In this document: piece after piece, positions 36,118-44,938 of the stretch | Position numbering within the stretch: position 1 is the stretch's first letter | Layout: every line of letters begins with the position of its first letter | Source of the DNA: Crocinitomix sp. | GTDB lineage: Bacteria > Bacteroidota > Bacteroidia > Flavobacteriales_D > Crocinitomicaceae | DNA: 64,000 bases | Assembly (NCBI GenBank): GCA_013138735.1 | Contig: WTCE01000117.1 | Span: 1-64,000, forward strand | Direction of reading: 5' to 3' | The notes under the pieces: generated by a model | The model's database searches: none | Seen by the model: the letters and a program-made list of their open reading frames with translations, nothing else | What the model was told of the DNA's origin: nothing | Position numbers and translations under genes: made by a program

Positions 36118-36834
36118 ATGAAAGTAGATATATTGGCAATTGGCGCACACCCTGATGATGTAGAATTATCTGCCGCAGGAACAATAATGCAACAAATTAG
36201 CATTGGTAAAAAAGTGGCAATCGTTGATTTAACCGAGGGGGAATTGGGTTCACGCGGCACAATTGAAACGCGCTATGCCGAAGCCGCGGATGCATCTAAA
36301 ATCATGGGAGTTTCAAAACGTGTTAACCTGAACTTGGGTGACGGGTTTTTTGATTTTTCAAAAGAAAATAAATTAAAAATAATCGAACAAATCCGATTTT
36401 TTCAGCCAGAAATTGTGATGGTGAATGCCTATTCTGACAGACACCCGGATCATGGAAAGGGAGCTACTTTAGCAAAAGAGGCGTGTTTTCTTTCTGGGCT
36501 TTTGAAAATTGAAACGAGTTTAAACGGTGTTGCGCAAGAAAAATGGCGTCCAAAGGCCGTGTATGGCTATATTCAAGATCATTATTTAAAACCAGACTTT
36601 GTCGTAGATATCACTCCTTTTATTGATCGGAAATTGGCTGCGATTCAAGCCTATAAAACACAATTCTTCAATCCTAAAGCCACGGCCCCAAATACGCCAA
36701 TTTCTAGCCAAGAATTCTTAGATTTTTTAAAAGGACGTTGGAGCGAATTTGGACGTAGTATGGGAACGAAATACGGAGAAGGTTTTACTGTGGATCGTCC
36801 AATTGGCGTAAAAGATATTTCGGAATTAATTTAG
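36118..36834 (+). CDS. bshB1: bacillithiol biosynthesis deacetylase BshB1
   Basis: A 238-residue LmbE-like zinc deacetylase. Motifs are GAHPDDVELSAAGT (metal ligands His-Pro-Asp-Asp) and SDRHPDHGKGA. The C-terminal PKAVYGYIQDHYLKPDFVVDI is typical of BshB1. It removes acetate from GlcNAc-malate in bacillithiol synthesis, so the organism probably uses this thiol. The frame extends upstream to 36076 inside the previous gene, but ATG 36118 directly precedes the conserved start. Confidence 0.9.
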   Translation: MKVDILAIGAHPDDVELSAAGTIMQQISIGKKVAIVDLTEGELGSRGTIETRYAEAADASKIMGVSKRVNLNLGDGFFDFSKENKLKIIEQIRFFQPEIVMVNAYSDRHPDHGKGATLAKEACFLSGLLKIETSLNGVAQEKWRPKAVYGYIQDHYLKPDFVVDITPFIDRKLAAIQAYKTQFFNPKATAPNTPISSQEFLDFLKGRWSEFGRSMGTKYGEGFTVDRPIGVKDISELI

Positions 36835-36925
36835 ACCGCTTCACTCATAGATATTAGATCACTACGTTGTTCGAAAATAGACTAAATGACGCATCAAATA
36901 ATCAAACTATCAAATCATCAAACCA

Positions 36926-38200
36926 TTGAATTTAATAGAAAAAGATAAAAATTACGTTTGGCATCCGTTTACACAAGCCTTAAATGCACCAGATCCAATT
37001 GCAATAACTTCGGCAAAAGGCGCTTGGTTGTTTGATGCGGATGGCAAAAAGTATCTAGACGCAAACTCATCATGGTGGACTATTAATCATGGGCATGCAC
37101 ATCCATACTTGGCAGCGCAAATTCATGAACAGTTTTTAAAAATGGATCATGTTATTTTTGCTGGTGCCACCCATCCTAAAGCCGTTGAAACAGCTGAACG
37201 CATTGTCAATTGTCTCCCCGACGGTTATCAAAAAGTGTTCTTTTCTGACAATGGATCAACAAGTGTAGAGGTTGGCATTAAAATGATTTACCAATACTGG
37301 CATAATAAAGGAATTGATAAGAAAAGGTTTTTGGCAATTGAAGGCGCGTATCATGGAGATACTTTTGGAGCAATGTCTGTTGGGCAGAGAGGATATTTTA
37401 ACAAACCGTTCGAGCATTTATTTTTCGACGTGGATTTTATTCCATTTCCAACTGCTGAAAATGCGGAAGCTGTTTTATCCAAAATGGCGGAGTTTTTTGC
37501 GACAAGTGAATTTGCTGGATTTATATTTGAGCCATTGGTTCAAGGAGCCGCAGGAATGCGCATTTATGATGCCGAATGGTTGAATAGTGCGGTTGCATTG
37601 GCGAAAAAACACAATGTGCTAACGATTGCGGATGAGGTAATGACAGGTTTTTATCGTACAGGGACACTATTTGCCATCAATCAAATTTCAGAAACACCAG
37701 ATATCGTTTGCATGTCTAAAGGCGTTACGGGAGGTGTAATGCCTGTTGGGCTTACAGTGACTACGCAACAAATCTTTGAGGCGTTCTTGTCAGAAGACAC
37801 CAGTAAGGCGCTCTTACACGGTCATTCTTTTACCGGGAATCCACTTTCTTGTGCGGCGATTTGTGCCTCATTAGATTTATTTGAGCAAGAAGATACATTG
37901 AAATCAATTGATAGAATAGCGAATGCACATCAGGTATTTTTGAAAGCGCATGGTAATAATCCAGTCTTCAAAAATGCAAGAGCCTTAGGTACTATTTTGT
38001 CACTTGAAGTTGAAGTGGGAGAGGAGAGTAGTTATTTTTCGGACCTCAGGTTAAAGGCTTATAATTTTTTCTTAGAGAACAATTTATTAATGCGTCCGTT
38101 GGGAAATGTCATTTTTATTAATCCACCGTATTGCACAACTAACGAAGAGCTGCAGCATGCGTATGACAAAGTCATGGAATTTTTAACAGAGAAACGATAG
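36926..38200 (+). CDS. bioA: adenosylmethionine-8-amino-7-oxononanoate aminotransferase
   Basis: A 424-residue class III PLP aminotransferase that makes diaminopelargonate for biotin. The family markers are WHPFTQ near the start, SSWWTINHGHAHP, YHGDTFGAMSVG, the Asp of TIADEVMTGFYRTG, and the PLP lysine in CMSKGVTGG. The frame starts at TTG 36926; no ATG precedes WHPFTQ. It follows a short run of degenerate 'atcaaac' repeats (36890-36925). No other bio genes are in the window. Confidence 0.92.
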   Translation: MNLIEKDKNYVWHPFTQALNAPDPIAITSAKGAWLFDADGKKYLDANSSWWTINHGHAHPYLAAQIHEQFLKMDHVIFAGATHPKAVETAERIVNCLPDGYQKVFFSDNGSTSVEVGIKMIYQYWHNKGIDKKRFLAIEGAYHGDTFGAMSVGQRGYFNKPFEHLFFDVDFIPFPTAENAEAVLSKMAEFFATSEFAGFIFEPLVQGAAGMRIYDAEWLNSAVALAKKHNVLTIADEVMTGFYRTGTLFAINQISETPDIVCMSKGVTGGVMPVGLTVTTQQIFEAFLSEDTSKALLHGHSFTGNPLSCAAICASLDLFEQEDTLKSIDRIANAHQVFLKAHGNNPVFKNARALGTILSLEVEVGEESSYFSDLRLKAYNFFLENNLLMRPLGNVIFINPPYCTTNEELQHAYDKVMEFLTEKR

Positions 38201-38205
38201 TTCTT

Positions 38206-38565
38206 CTATTCGACTACAAATGCCCGAATAATATCAAGTGAACTAACCATTCCAATTACATTTCCATCTTCCATAACTACAAGATGATGTACACCATGTT
38301 TTAACATAGTTTTGGCTGCGTCATTCACGCGATTATTCTTTAAAACAATATGTACCTTTTCCGTCATAATATCTGCAACGCACATATTATCGTCATGTGC
38401 TTTAGCTAAATCGCTTGCGCTGAGTATTCCTGTTATTTCGCCATCTTCTTTTAAAACAGGGATAGCATTGATTGATTTACGATTGATTAATTCGCGGGTA
38501 TGTTTGAGTTTCGTTTCTGCCCTTGTTACAACAACTGGCGCACTCATAATTTCTTCTATTTTCAT
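38206..38565 (-). CDS. two-CBS-domain protein
   Basis: A 119-residue protein made of a single CBS pair: IMSAPVVVTRAETKL…INAIPVLKEDGEITGILSASDL and IMTEKVHIVLKNN…VHHLVVMEDGNVIGMVSSLDI. Such stand-alone pairs bind adenine nucleotides and regulate partners allosterically. The partner is unknown. It is convergent to bioA with a 5-bp gap. Confidence 0.88.
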   Translation of the reverse strand: MKIEEIMSAPVVVTRAETKLKHTRELINRKSINAIPVLKEDGEITGILSASDLAKAHDDNMCVADIMTEKVHIVLKNNRVNDAAKTMLKHGVHHLVVMEDGNVIGMVSSLDIIRAFVVE

Positions 38566-38755
38566 CTCTGGTATATTTCAAGCTAAAGTTAGAACGATTA
38601 AAGCGAAATATTTTGACAATTATCAGTTATGGACATAAGCTTTGTCAATAAAGGCAAAAGACTATTTTGGTTTTCCATGTCATTTGTGATAATCGTTCTG
38701 CCTTTATTAAAATTATTGTCATATAAAGAAGTACGTTGCTATTTAAAAAAAAGGA

Positions 38756-38763
38756 TAAATTTG
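38756..38763 (+). promoter_or_regulatory. -7 box TAAATTTG with upstream TTG
   Basis: Exact TAnnTTTG match, with TTG at 38736 spaced as a possible -33 element, and a 78-nt leader before the ATG at 38842. Confidence 0.55.
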
Positions 38764-38841
38764 TGATTGAAAATCTTTTTTATGAGAAGCTTCCAACCTA
38801 TGCTTGGAATTCTGCGTAAATAGGGTAACGGATATTGAATA

Positions 38842-41253
38842 ATGAGTAAATTACTTTTGATCATAACACTCTTTTCTTCAAGCAGTTTTGCTCAAATAAT
38901 TAATGAGATATGCCCGTCAAATACCGAAGTTCATGAGGACTTTTTTGCAGGGTTTCTCGATTGGATTGAAATTTATAATCCAACCGATTCGCCGCTAAGT
39001 TTGGAAGGATATACCATGTCAGATGATCTATCAGATCCTGCTCAATGGAGTTTCCCTTCGATTACAATGCCTCCAGAAGGTTTTTTAACCATTACCGCTG
39101 CAGATGACCCCGTCCTTCCTCAAACGATTGGTTTTGCCTTCCCACGAAGGGGCGCAACTATTTATATGTTCTCGCCAAGTTCAGAGTTAATCGACTCTAT
39201 TGCTTACCCAGGTTTAGAACCAAACCATTCTTATGGCTTAATTGATTCGCATTATTACTTTTTTGATACGCCTAGTCCTGGAGATCCCAACAACACAGAA
39301 ATGGGTTTTAAAGGTTATGCAAATGCGCCAAATATAAATTTGGTTTCGGGGGCTTATTCCGCTGAAACGGAAATTGTCTTCACGCCAGTTTTACCGAGTG
39401 AAACCGTATATTATTCATATAATGGAAGCAATCCTGAAGCTGCCGTTCTTTACGAGAGTCCTTTCGAAATTGAGTATACAAAGAGCATTCGTGCAATTGC
39501 CAGAGCAGACTCTATGATTAATTCACCCTCGGTTTACCGTACTTATTTTGTTAATGAACACCATGATTTGCCAGTAGTGAATATTGGTGTAGATAGTTTA
39601 GACCTTTTTGATAACGAAACAGGAATTTTTATGATGGGACCGCATGCGATAGCTACCCCGCCGCATTTGGGAGCTAACTTTTGGGAAGATAAAGAAGTGC
39701 ATGTCTATTACGAATATTTTGATGCTGACTTTGAGTTAGATGACGCCATGAATTGCCATATAGAAGTTTTTGGCGGAATTGGTTCGCGCTGGCGTGCCAT
39801 GAAATCGATTCAATTAAGAGGAAAAAATACGTATGATAAAACTTATTTCACCTATCAATACTTTGATGAAAAGGACATTGATAAGTTTAGAAGGTTGGTT
39901 TTAAGAAATGGAGGAAATGATTTTTGCAATTCTTGTATGAAAGATGCCGCCTTGCACAACTACTTTATTCAGAGTGATCTCAATGTTGACTTAATGGCAT
40001 ATAATCCTGTAGTGGTATACATTAATGGACACTACTGGGGCATTCAAAATATGCGCGAAAAAGCAGATCGTTATTATATTCAATCCAATTATGGACTTGA
40101 CTCTGATGAGGTGAATTTATTAGGCCAAGCTACGCTAGATGAAATTGATGGTGAAGCAACAGATTTTATAGCCCTCAATGCATATGCAACAAGTAACGAT
40201 TTATCTGAGGATTTACACTTTGATTGGGTGAATGATCGGTTAGATATTAATTCATTTGTGGATTATTTTATCATTCAACTGTATGTCAATAATAGAGATT
40301 GGCCCAATTTTAATTTAAAAGTTTGGAATGCTGAAGGGCAAGAGAAGTGGCGGTATTTATGCTATGACATGGATGTAGGATTAAAGTACAACGGGGCAAG
40401 TTTAATTGAGCAGCAGAGTCTGGCCTTTATCTTAAACAATTTGAGCGATTCAAATCCACATGTTCAAATTTTAGAAGCATTGCTGGACAATGATGAGTTT
40501 CGGCGTTATTTTATTAACCGTTATTGTGATTTGTTGAACACAATATTTGATCCTGATGCCATTTATGGCAGTATTCTAGCACAAAAAGAAAAGCTTGAAA
40601 ATGATATGGAACTGCATTATAATAAATGGTGCGGAGCAATTGCAGATTGGCATGAACGCTTTAATGGACAAAAAGGATTTATAGCAGGAAGAGAATTGGT
40701 AATTCATGGAGAGCTTTCTCAAATATTTGAAATTCCGCAGGCTGTTGAAATGACCTTTGATGTTTATCCAACAGATGCCGCAACTATTCGGTTAAATACG
40801 CTTGAGTTGGATGACTTCCCATTTGTAGGGTCTTATTTTAATACCAATAAAATTGACCTTACCGCCGAAATAAAATTTGGTGAAATTTTTAAATACTGGG
40901 AAAACTTGCGAACCGGTGAACGCCTTGAAACACTTCAAATTGAAGTTGACCCGAATGATCAAGACCATTGGGTGGTCGTTTGTCATTCCACAGAAATATT
41001 TGAATTAAAAACGGTGCCTAACCCAAGTCATAATGAATTAACCGTCGGTTTTTCAATTATTACTGCCAGCACGGTTGAAATTAGTTTGGTTGATTTGCAA
41101 GGAAAAGTAGTTAAGTCAACCTTTTATCCTGAGAATTTTATCCGAGGAAGGCATGAATTAGTAATTGATATGACTGACTTGCTAGCTGGACAATATATTT
41201 TGTTTTTAACCACAACTTACGGAAGAGAAGCGAGTCAAATTATTAAGTTGTAA
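38842..41253 (+). CDS. lamin-tail, CotH-kinase surface protein with T9SS tail (copy 1)
   Basis: An 803-residue secreted protein. It has a signal peptide (1-17, SSSSFAQ), a lamin-tail domain (about 18-150: INEICPSN…DWIEIYNPTDSPLSLEGY), a chitobiase C-terminal-like domain (about 165-235: VYYSYNGSNPEAAVLYESP), a CotH domain (about 240-640, with YINGHYWGIQNMREKADRY and YLCYDMDVGLKY), a beta domain, and a type IX sorting tail (about 725-803). The likely role is at the cell surface or in secreted matrix; CotH may phosphorylate a secreted partner. A paralogue follows 64 bp downstream. Confidence 0.87.
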   Translation: MSKLLLIITLFSSSSFAQIINEICPSNTEVHEDFFAGFLDWIEIYNPTDSPLSLEGYTMSDDLSDPAQWSFPSITMPPEGFLTITAADDPVLPQTIGFAFPRRGATIYMFSPSSELIDSIAYPGLEPNHSYGLIDSHYYFFDTPSPGDPNNTEMGFKGYANAPNINLVSGAYSAETEIVFTPVLPSETVYYSYNGSNPEAAVLYESPFEIEYTKSIRAIARADSMINSPSVYRTYFVNEHHDLPVVNIGVDSLDLFDNETGIFMMGPHAIATPPHLGANFWEDKEVHVYYEYFDADFELDDAMNCHIEVFGGIGSRWRAMKSIQLRGKNTYDKTYFTYQYFDEKDIDKFRRLVLRNGGNDFCNSCMKDAALHNYFIQSDLNVDLMAYNPVVVYINGHYWGIQNMREKADRYYIQSNYGLDSDEVNLLGQATLDEIDGEATDFIALNAYATSNDLSEDLHFDWVNDRLDINSFVDYFIIQLYVNNRDWPNFNLKVWNAEGQEKWRYLCYDMDVGLKYNGASLIEQQSLAFILNNLSDSNPHVQILEALLDNDEFRRYFINRYCDLLNTIFDPDAIYGSILAQKEKLENDMELHYNKWCGAIADWHERFNGQKGFIAGRELVIHGELSQIFEIPQAVEMTFDVYPTDAATIRLNTLELDDFPFVGSYFNTNKIDLTAEIKFGEIFKYWENLRTGERLETLQIEVDPNDQDHWVVVCHSTEIFELKTVPNPSHNELTVGFSIITASTVEISLVDLQGKVVKSTFYPENFIRGRHELVIDMTDLLAGQYILFLTTTYGREASQIIKL

Positions 41254-41317
41254 CTTAGGTTTACAATTTATAGCACAAAGTTTCGTTAAGCATACGACAA
41301 ATTGAAAGCAAAGCCCA

Positions 41318-43735
41318 ATGAACCGCATTAGTGCACTTATTATACTCCTCATCTCTGCGACTAGTTATAGTCAAGTTCTTAATGAGATATGCCCTTCAAA
41401 TGTGGATAATTTTGAGAATGAGGATGAGGGATTTACGGATTGGATAGAGCTTTGGAACAATACAGGGTCTGAGTTATCCCTAGACGACTTTTATATCACT
41501 AACGATAGAGCCGATCCTACAAAATGGCAAATTGAATCAGATGAAGAGTTGGATGCTGGCGACAATATTGTGCTGTCTGCAAAAGAATTTCCAGAACTGA
41601 CAGAAACCATCCCTTTTTCATTTAAAAGAGGAGGAGGTCATGTTTATCTCACCAATTCGGACGAAGAAATAATAGATTCGATCATTTATCCTGAATTGCA
41701 ACCGAACGATTCTTATGGAAGGTACGCTACAAAGTGGTTCTATTTTGACACACCAACGCCTGAATCAGATAACACAGATGAAATCGGTTATAAAGGCTAT
41801 GCCAGTCAACCGCAATTTAATCGTGTTGCAGGAAAATACAATAAAGGCACAAATATTACATTAAATACAACAGCTGATAGTGAGTTTATATATTATTCAT
41901 TTAATGGAACGAATCCACTTGATGGAAATTTATACACGGGACCTATTGTTTTGCAAAAAACGAGCAGTATTAGAGCGGTTTCAATTGGCGATTCTTTAAT
42001 TGCTTCGCCGGCGGCCTTTAGTACTTATTTTGTTGATATTGAACATCAATTACCAATTGTCAATCTTAATTTAGATAGTTTAGAATTGCTTGACGAATTA
42101 ATAGGGATTTATGTTTTAGGACCAGATGCCGAAGAAGAATATCCGTATTTCGGCGCTAATTTTTGGAAAGACATTGAAATCCATGCCTATTACGAATATT
42201 TTGACACTGAAATGGTGATGCATGAAGCATTAGATTGCGGTGTAAAGATTCATGGTGGCACCGTTTCATCAACGCGCCCAATGAAATCGCTTCGCCTTGT
42301 TGCGCATGACCGTTATGAAAAGGAATCCTTCACCTATCCTTATTTTGATAATAAGGCCGTGAGTGATTTTAAGCGTTTATTGCTGCGTAATTCTGGGAGT
42401 GATTTTAATCAATCACATTTGAAGGATGGGGTGTTGCATAAATTTGTGTTGGATCATAAATTAAATGTGGACGCGCAAGGCTATCAACCTGTGATAGTAT
42501 ATATCAATGGTCTTTATTGGGGGATTCATAATATGCGCGAAAAATTGGATAAATATTACCCTACAAGTAATTATGGCGTTCACCCTGAAACGGTTAATTT
42601 GCTTGAAGAAGAAGAGTTAATTGTGATTGCCGGAGATTCTGCAGAATTTGTTGAATTAAGAGATTTTGTTGTGGACAATGACATGACGGATGAATCCAAC
42701 TTTGATTGGGTAAAAGCGCGGTTAGATGTCAATTCAATGGTTGATTATTTTATCATGGAACTTTATGTCAATAACCGAGATTGGCCTTATAATAATCTCA
42801 AATTATGGAATTCACCTTCACATCCGCAATGGCGTTATTTTTATTCTGATTTGGATGCAGGGGTTAAATATTACGGTCCCGATTTAATTGATTTTAACAG
42901 TTTGCAATATATTCTAGGACCCTATGGAGATGGAAATGTCCATGTAATCATATTTAAAAAAATATTGGAAAATCCAGAATTCCAGCGCTATTTCATCAAT
43001 CGTTACGCAGATTTAATGAATACAATTTTAGAAGCAGATTACATCATCAATTACATCTATAAAGCCAAAGAAAAATTGGATCCTGAAATGCAACGGCATT
43101 TTTATAAATGGTATGGTCTTTACGACGAGTGGAATGAAAATTTCCATGATTATGACAAGTTTTTTAATGAGCGGGTTGCCATTGTTCAAAACGAATTATC
43201 ACTTGTGTTTGAAAAGGAACCTGCATTGGATGTATTTGTTGGCATGTATCCTTCAAGCGCTGGCATAGTTGAATTAAATACGATAGAATTGGACAGTTTT
43301 CCTTTTATTGGCAAATATTATCCCGCAAATAAAATTGACTTAACCGCAGTCGCAAATGTAGGGGAAACGTTCGTCCATTGGGAGAATTTAAGAACCGGAC
43401 AAATCATTAAAAATGAACATATCCAAGTTGATCCAACTCTTGGCGATAGTTTAATTGCCATATTCGAGTCCAATGAATCACCGTTTGATTTGGCATTTTA
43501 TCCAAATCCCCTTGTTACACATGGCCAACTGACCTTCTCTGTGCAAGAATCGGATGAAGTTAAAATCCAATTATTCAATTTACAAGGAGCATTTATTGCT
43601 GAATTAGCTTATCAATATTTAGCCAAAGGCAGCTACTCCCGTTTGTTTCGCTTTGAGCAATTGAAGGCAGGTACTTATTTCATAAGAGTCATTACGCCTG
43701 TTGGAACAGAGTCCATCCAGTTTATTAAAGTCTAG
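41318..43735 (+). CDS. lamin-tail, CotH-kinase surface protein with T9SS tail (copy 2)
   Basis: An 805-residue tandem paralogue of the protein at 38842 with the same order of domains: signal peptide to …ATSYSQ, lamin tail (LNEICPSNVDNFEN…DWIELWNNTGSELSLDDF), chitobiase-C-like (IYYSFNGTNPLDGNLYTGP), CotH (YINGLYWGIHNMREKLDKY, FYSDLDAGVKYYG), beta domain, and T9SS tail (FYPNPLVTHGQLTF…AGTYFIRV). Similarity runs through all domains, so the pair arose by duplication of the whole gene. It may be expressed from the promoter of copy 1. Confidence 0.87.
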   Translation: MNRISALIILLISATSYSQVLNEICPSNVDNFENEDEGFTDWIELWNNTGSELSLDDFYITNDRADPTKWQIESDEELDAGDNIVLSAKEFPELTETIPFSFKRGGGHVYLTNSDEEIIDSIIYPELQPNDSYGRYATKWFYFDTPTPESDNTDEIGYKGYASQPQFNRVAGKYNKGTNITLNTTADSEFIYYSFNGTNPLDGNLYTGPIVLQKTSSIRAVSIGDSLIASPAAFSTYFVDIEHQLPIVNLNLDSLELLDELIGIYVLGPDAEEEYPYFGANFWKDIEIHAYYEYFDTEMVMHEALDCGVKIHGGTVSSTRPMKSLRLVAHDRYEKESFTYPYFDNKAVSDFKRLLLRNSGSDFNQSHLKDGVLHKFVLDHKLNVDAQGYQPVIVYINGLYWGIHNMREKLDKYYPTSNYGVHPETVNLLEEEELIVIAGDSAEFVELRDFVVDNDMTDESNFDWVKARLDVNSMVDYFIMELYVNNRDWPYNNLKLWNSPSHPQWRYFYSDLDAGVKYYGPDLIDFNSLQYILGPYGDGNVHVIIFKKILENPEFQRYFINRYADLMNTILEADYIINYIYKAKEKLDPEMQRHFYKWYGLYDEWNENFHDYDKFFNERVAIVQNELSLVFEKEPALDVFVGMYPSSAGIVELNTIELDSFPFIGKYYPANKIDLTAVANVGETFVHWENLRTGQIIKNEHIQVDPTLGDSLIAIFESNESPFDLAFYPNPLVTHGQLTFSVQESDEVKIQLFNLQGAFIAELAYQYLAKGSYSRLFRFEQLKAGTYFIRVITPVGTESIQFIKV

Positions 43736-43874
43736 CCTTGTTCTGTTTGCTTTCGCGCGGCCTGCTCCGGTGGCCACAATCATTTAGCATAGTAAAACGG
43801 TACGCTTCAAGAACACTGAGGCTCTCGAAGTGCTTTTGAATTTTAACCAACGGCTTCTTTTTTGTACTAGCGCT

Positions 43875-43930
43875 GTGCAGGATTTGTAATCCTGCACCAA
43901 CTAAACTTCGCTGGTTCCGAAAGCTTTCGG
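43875..43930. repeat. hairpin GTGCAGGATT/AATCCTGCAC and palindrome CCGAAAGCTTTCGG
   Basis: Two perfect inverted repeats in a non-coding spacer. The second has the CCG-NN-AGCT-NN-CGG form seen at 2103, 11854 and 12010. Confidence 0.8.
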
Positions 43931-44073
43931 GTGTAATCCTGCGACTGCACGATTAACTCGGTAAAGACCAAATACTAATTAAAATCAATAAAATGCCTAC
44001 CTTTTATTTTTTACTGTCCGTGCACGGAAAAACCCCAAACTTGAAATGCCGAACGCGACATTCAATCAAAAAA

Positions 44074-44102
44074 AATCCCCTGTACAAAAAGCACAGAGGA
44101 TT
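44074..44102 (-). terminator. terminator of the TPR gene at 44127
   Basis: 12-bp imperfect hairpin (AATCCcCTGTaC / GcACAGaGGATT) with a 5-nt loop, followed on the minus strand by eight T. Confidence 0.75.
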
Positions 44103-44126
44103 AAAATTTAGTTTTCTTATTAGGGA

Positions 44127-44858
44127 TTAGCCATTCACAATGTCGTCGTATTCCGCCATGAATGCTTCATCATCTTCGAACCATTGTTTCACTTTATTCA
44201 ATATTTTTTTTGATATATCCGGTTGTCTCGCTTGTTTAAAATAACGGGCATATTCAATTATACCTATTCTTAGCATATTCATATCAACCTCTCTCCAATC
44301 TTCAACGCTTTCAACAGCATCTAATCTTGCTTGTGCTTCTTTAGCTGTAATTTTGGCACTTCCTTTATCTTTAATTTGGAATTGACATGCAGCTAATAAA
44401 AAATGTGAACCTACATCTGCAGGGTCAAGTCTTTGTAATTTCATTACAGTACCTCTTAATCGGCTATAATCCTGTACATCAACCATGTTTGTGATTTCTT
44501 CAACAACAGACTCCTTAATTTCTGTATAGTATTTTAAATTATCAGCATACATTGAGCCATCTTTATCCTTTTTTAAACCTTTACCAGCCATACCAATGGC
44601 TTGATTGTAAGCTTTTGGATAATCTTCATCATAAATATCGTCTTTTGACATTTCAAAATATCCCATTGAGCAATACAAATAAGGTAAAGCATCTCTTTTA
44701 GTCTTATCGTTACCAATATACTTTTCAGCTTTGGAAACCAATTTTTCATAATCGCCATCTGCAAAATAGATTAATAAATCATCATAATTTGGCGGTTGAG
44801 CAGATGCTTGAAAGGCGCAGCCAATTGTAAATATGAATAAGAAGAATAAATTTTTCAT
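44127..44858 (-). CDS. secreted helical-repeat (TPR-like) protein
   Basis: A 243-residue protein with a signal peptide (MKNLFFLFIFTIGCAFQASAQ) and several TPR-like helical pairs (DYEKLVSKAEKYI, YPKAYNQAIGMAGKGL, AKITAKEAQARLDAV, QPDISKKILNKVKQW). There is no lipobox (the Cys is inside the hydrophobic stretch) and no T9SS tail, so it is probably periplasmic. Function unknown. It is monocistronic with its own terminator. Confidence 0.75.
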   Translation of the reverse strand: MKNLFFLFIFTIGCAFQASAQPPNYDDLLIYFADGDYEKLVSKAEKYIGNDKTKRDALPYLYCSMGYFEMSKDDIYDEDYPKAYNQAIGMAGKGLKKDKDGSMYADNLKYYTEIKESVVEEITNMVDVQDYSRLRGTVMKLQRLDPADVGSHFLLAACQFQIKDKGSAKITAKEAQARLDAVESVEDWREVDMNMLRIGIIEYARYFKQARQPDISKKILNKVKQWFEDDEAFMAEYDDIVNG

Positions 44859-44938
44859 TGTATTTCGTTTTTTCTATTTAACTCAAATAAGGTGCCAAAA
44901 GTTACACAATAATAGGCATTAACTAAAATTTAACAAGT

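Larger units (their letters stand above)
43736..44126. other. gene-free spacer with hairpins
   Basis: No gene is visible. It holds a perfect 10-bp hairpin (GTGCAGGATT-TGT-AATCCTGCAC, 43875-43897), a palindrome CCGAAAGCTTTCGG (43917-43930), a partial third copy of 'TGTAATCCTGCGACTGCAC' (43933-43951), and the terminator of the next gene. Confidence 0.7.

Noticed and set aside
36890-36925. Direct repeats of 'atcaaac' before bioA as an operator array
   Set aside because: The copies are degenerate and of uneven spacing. This kind of A/T/C-rich run is common in AT-rich intergenic DNA and shows no dyad.
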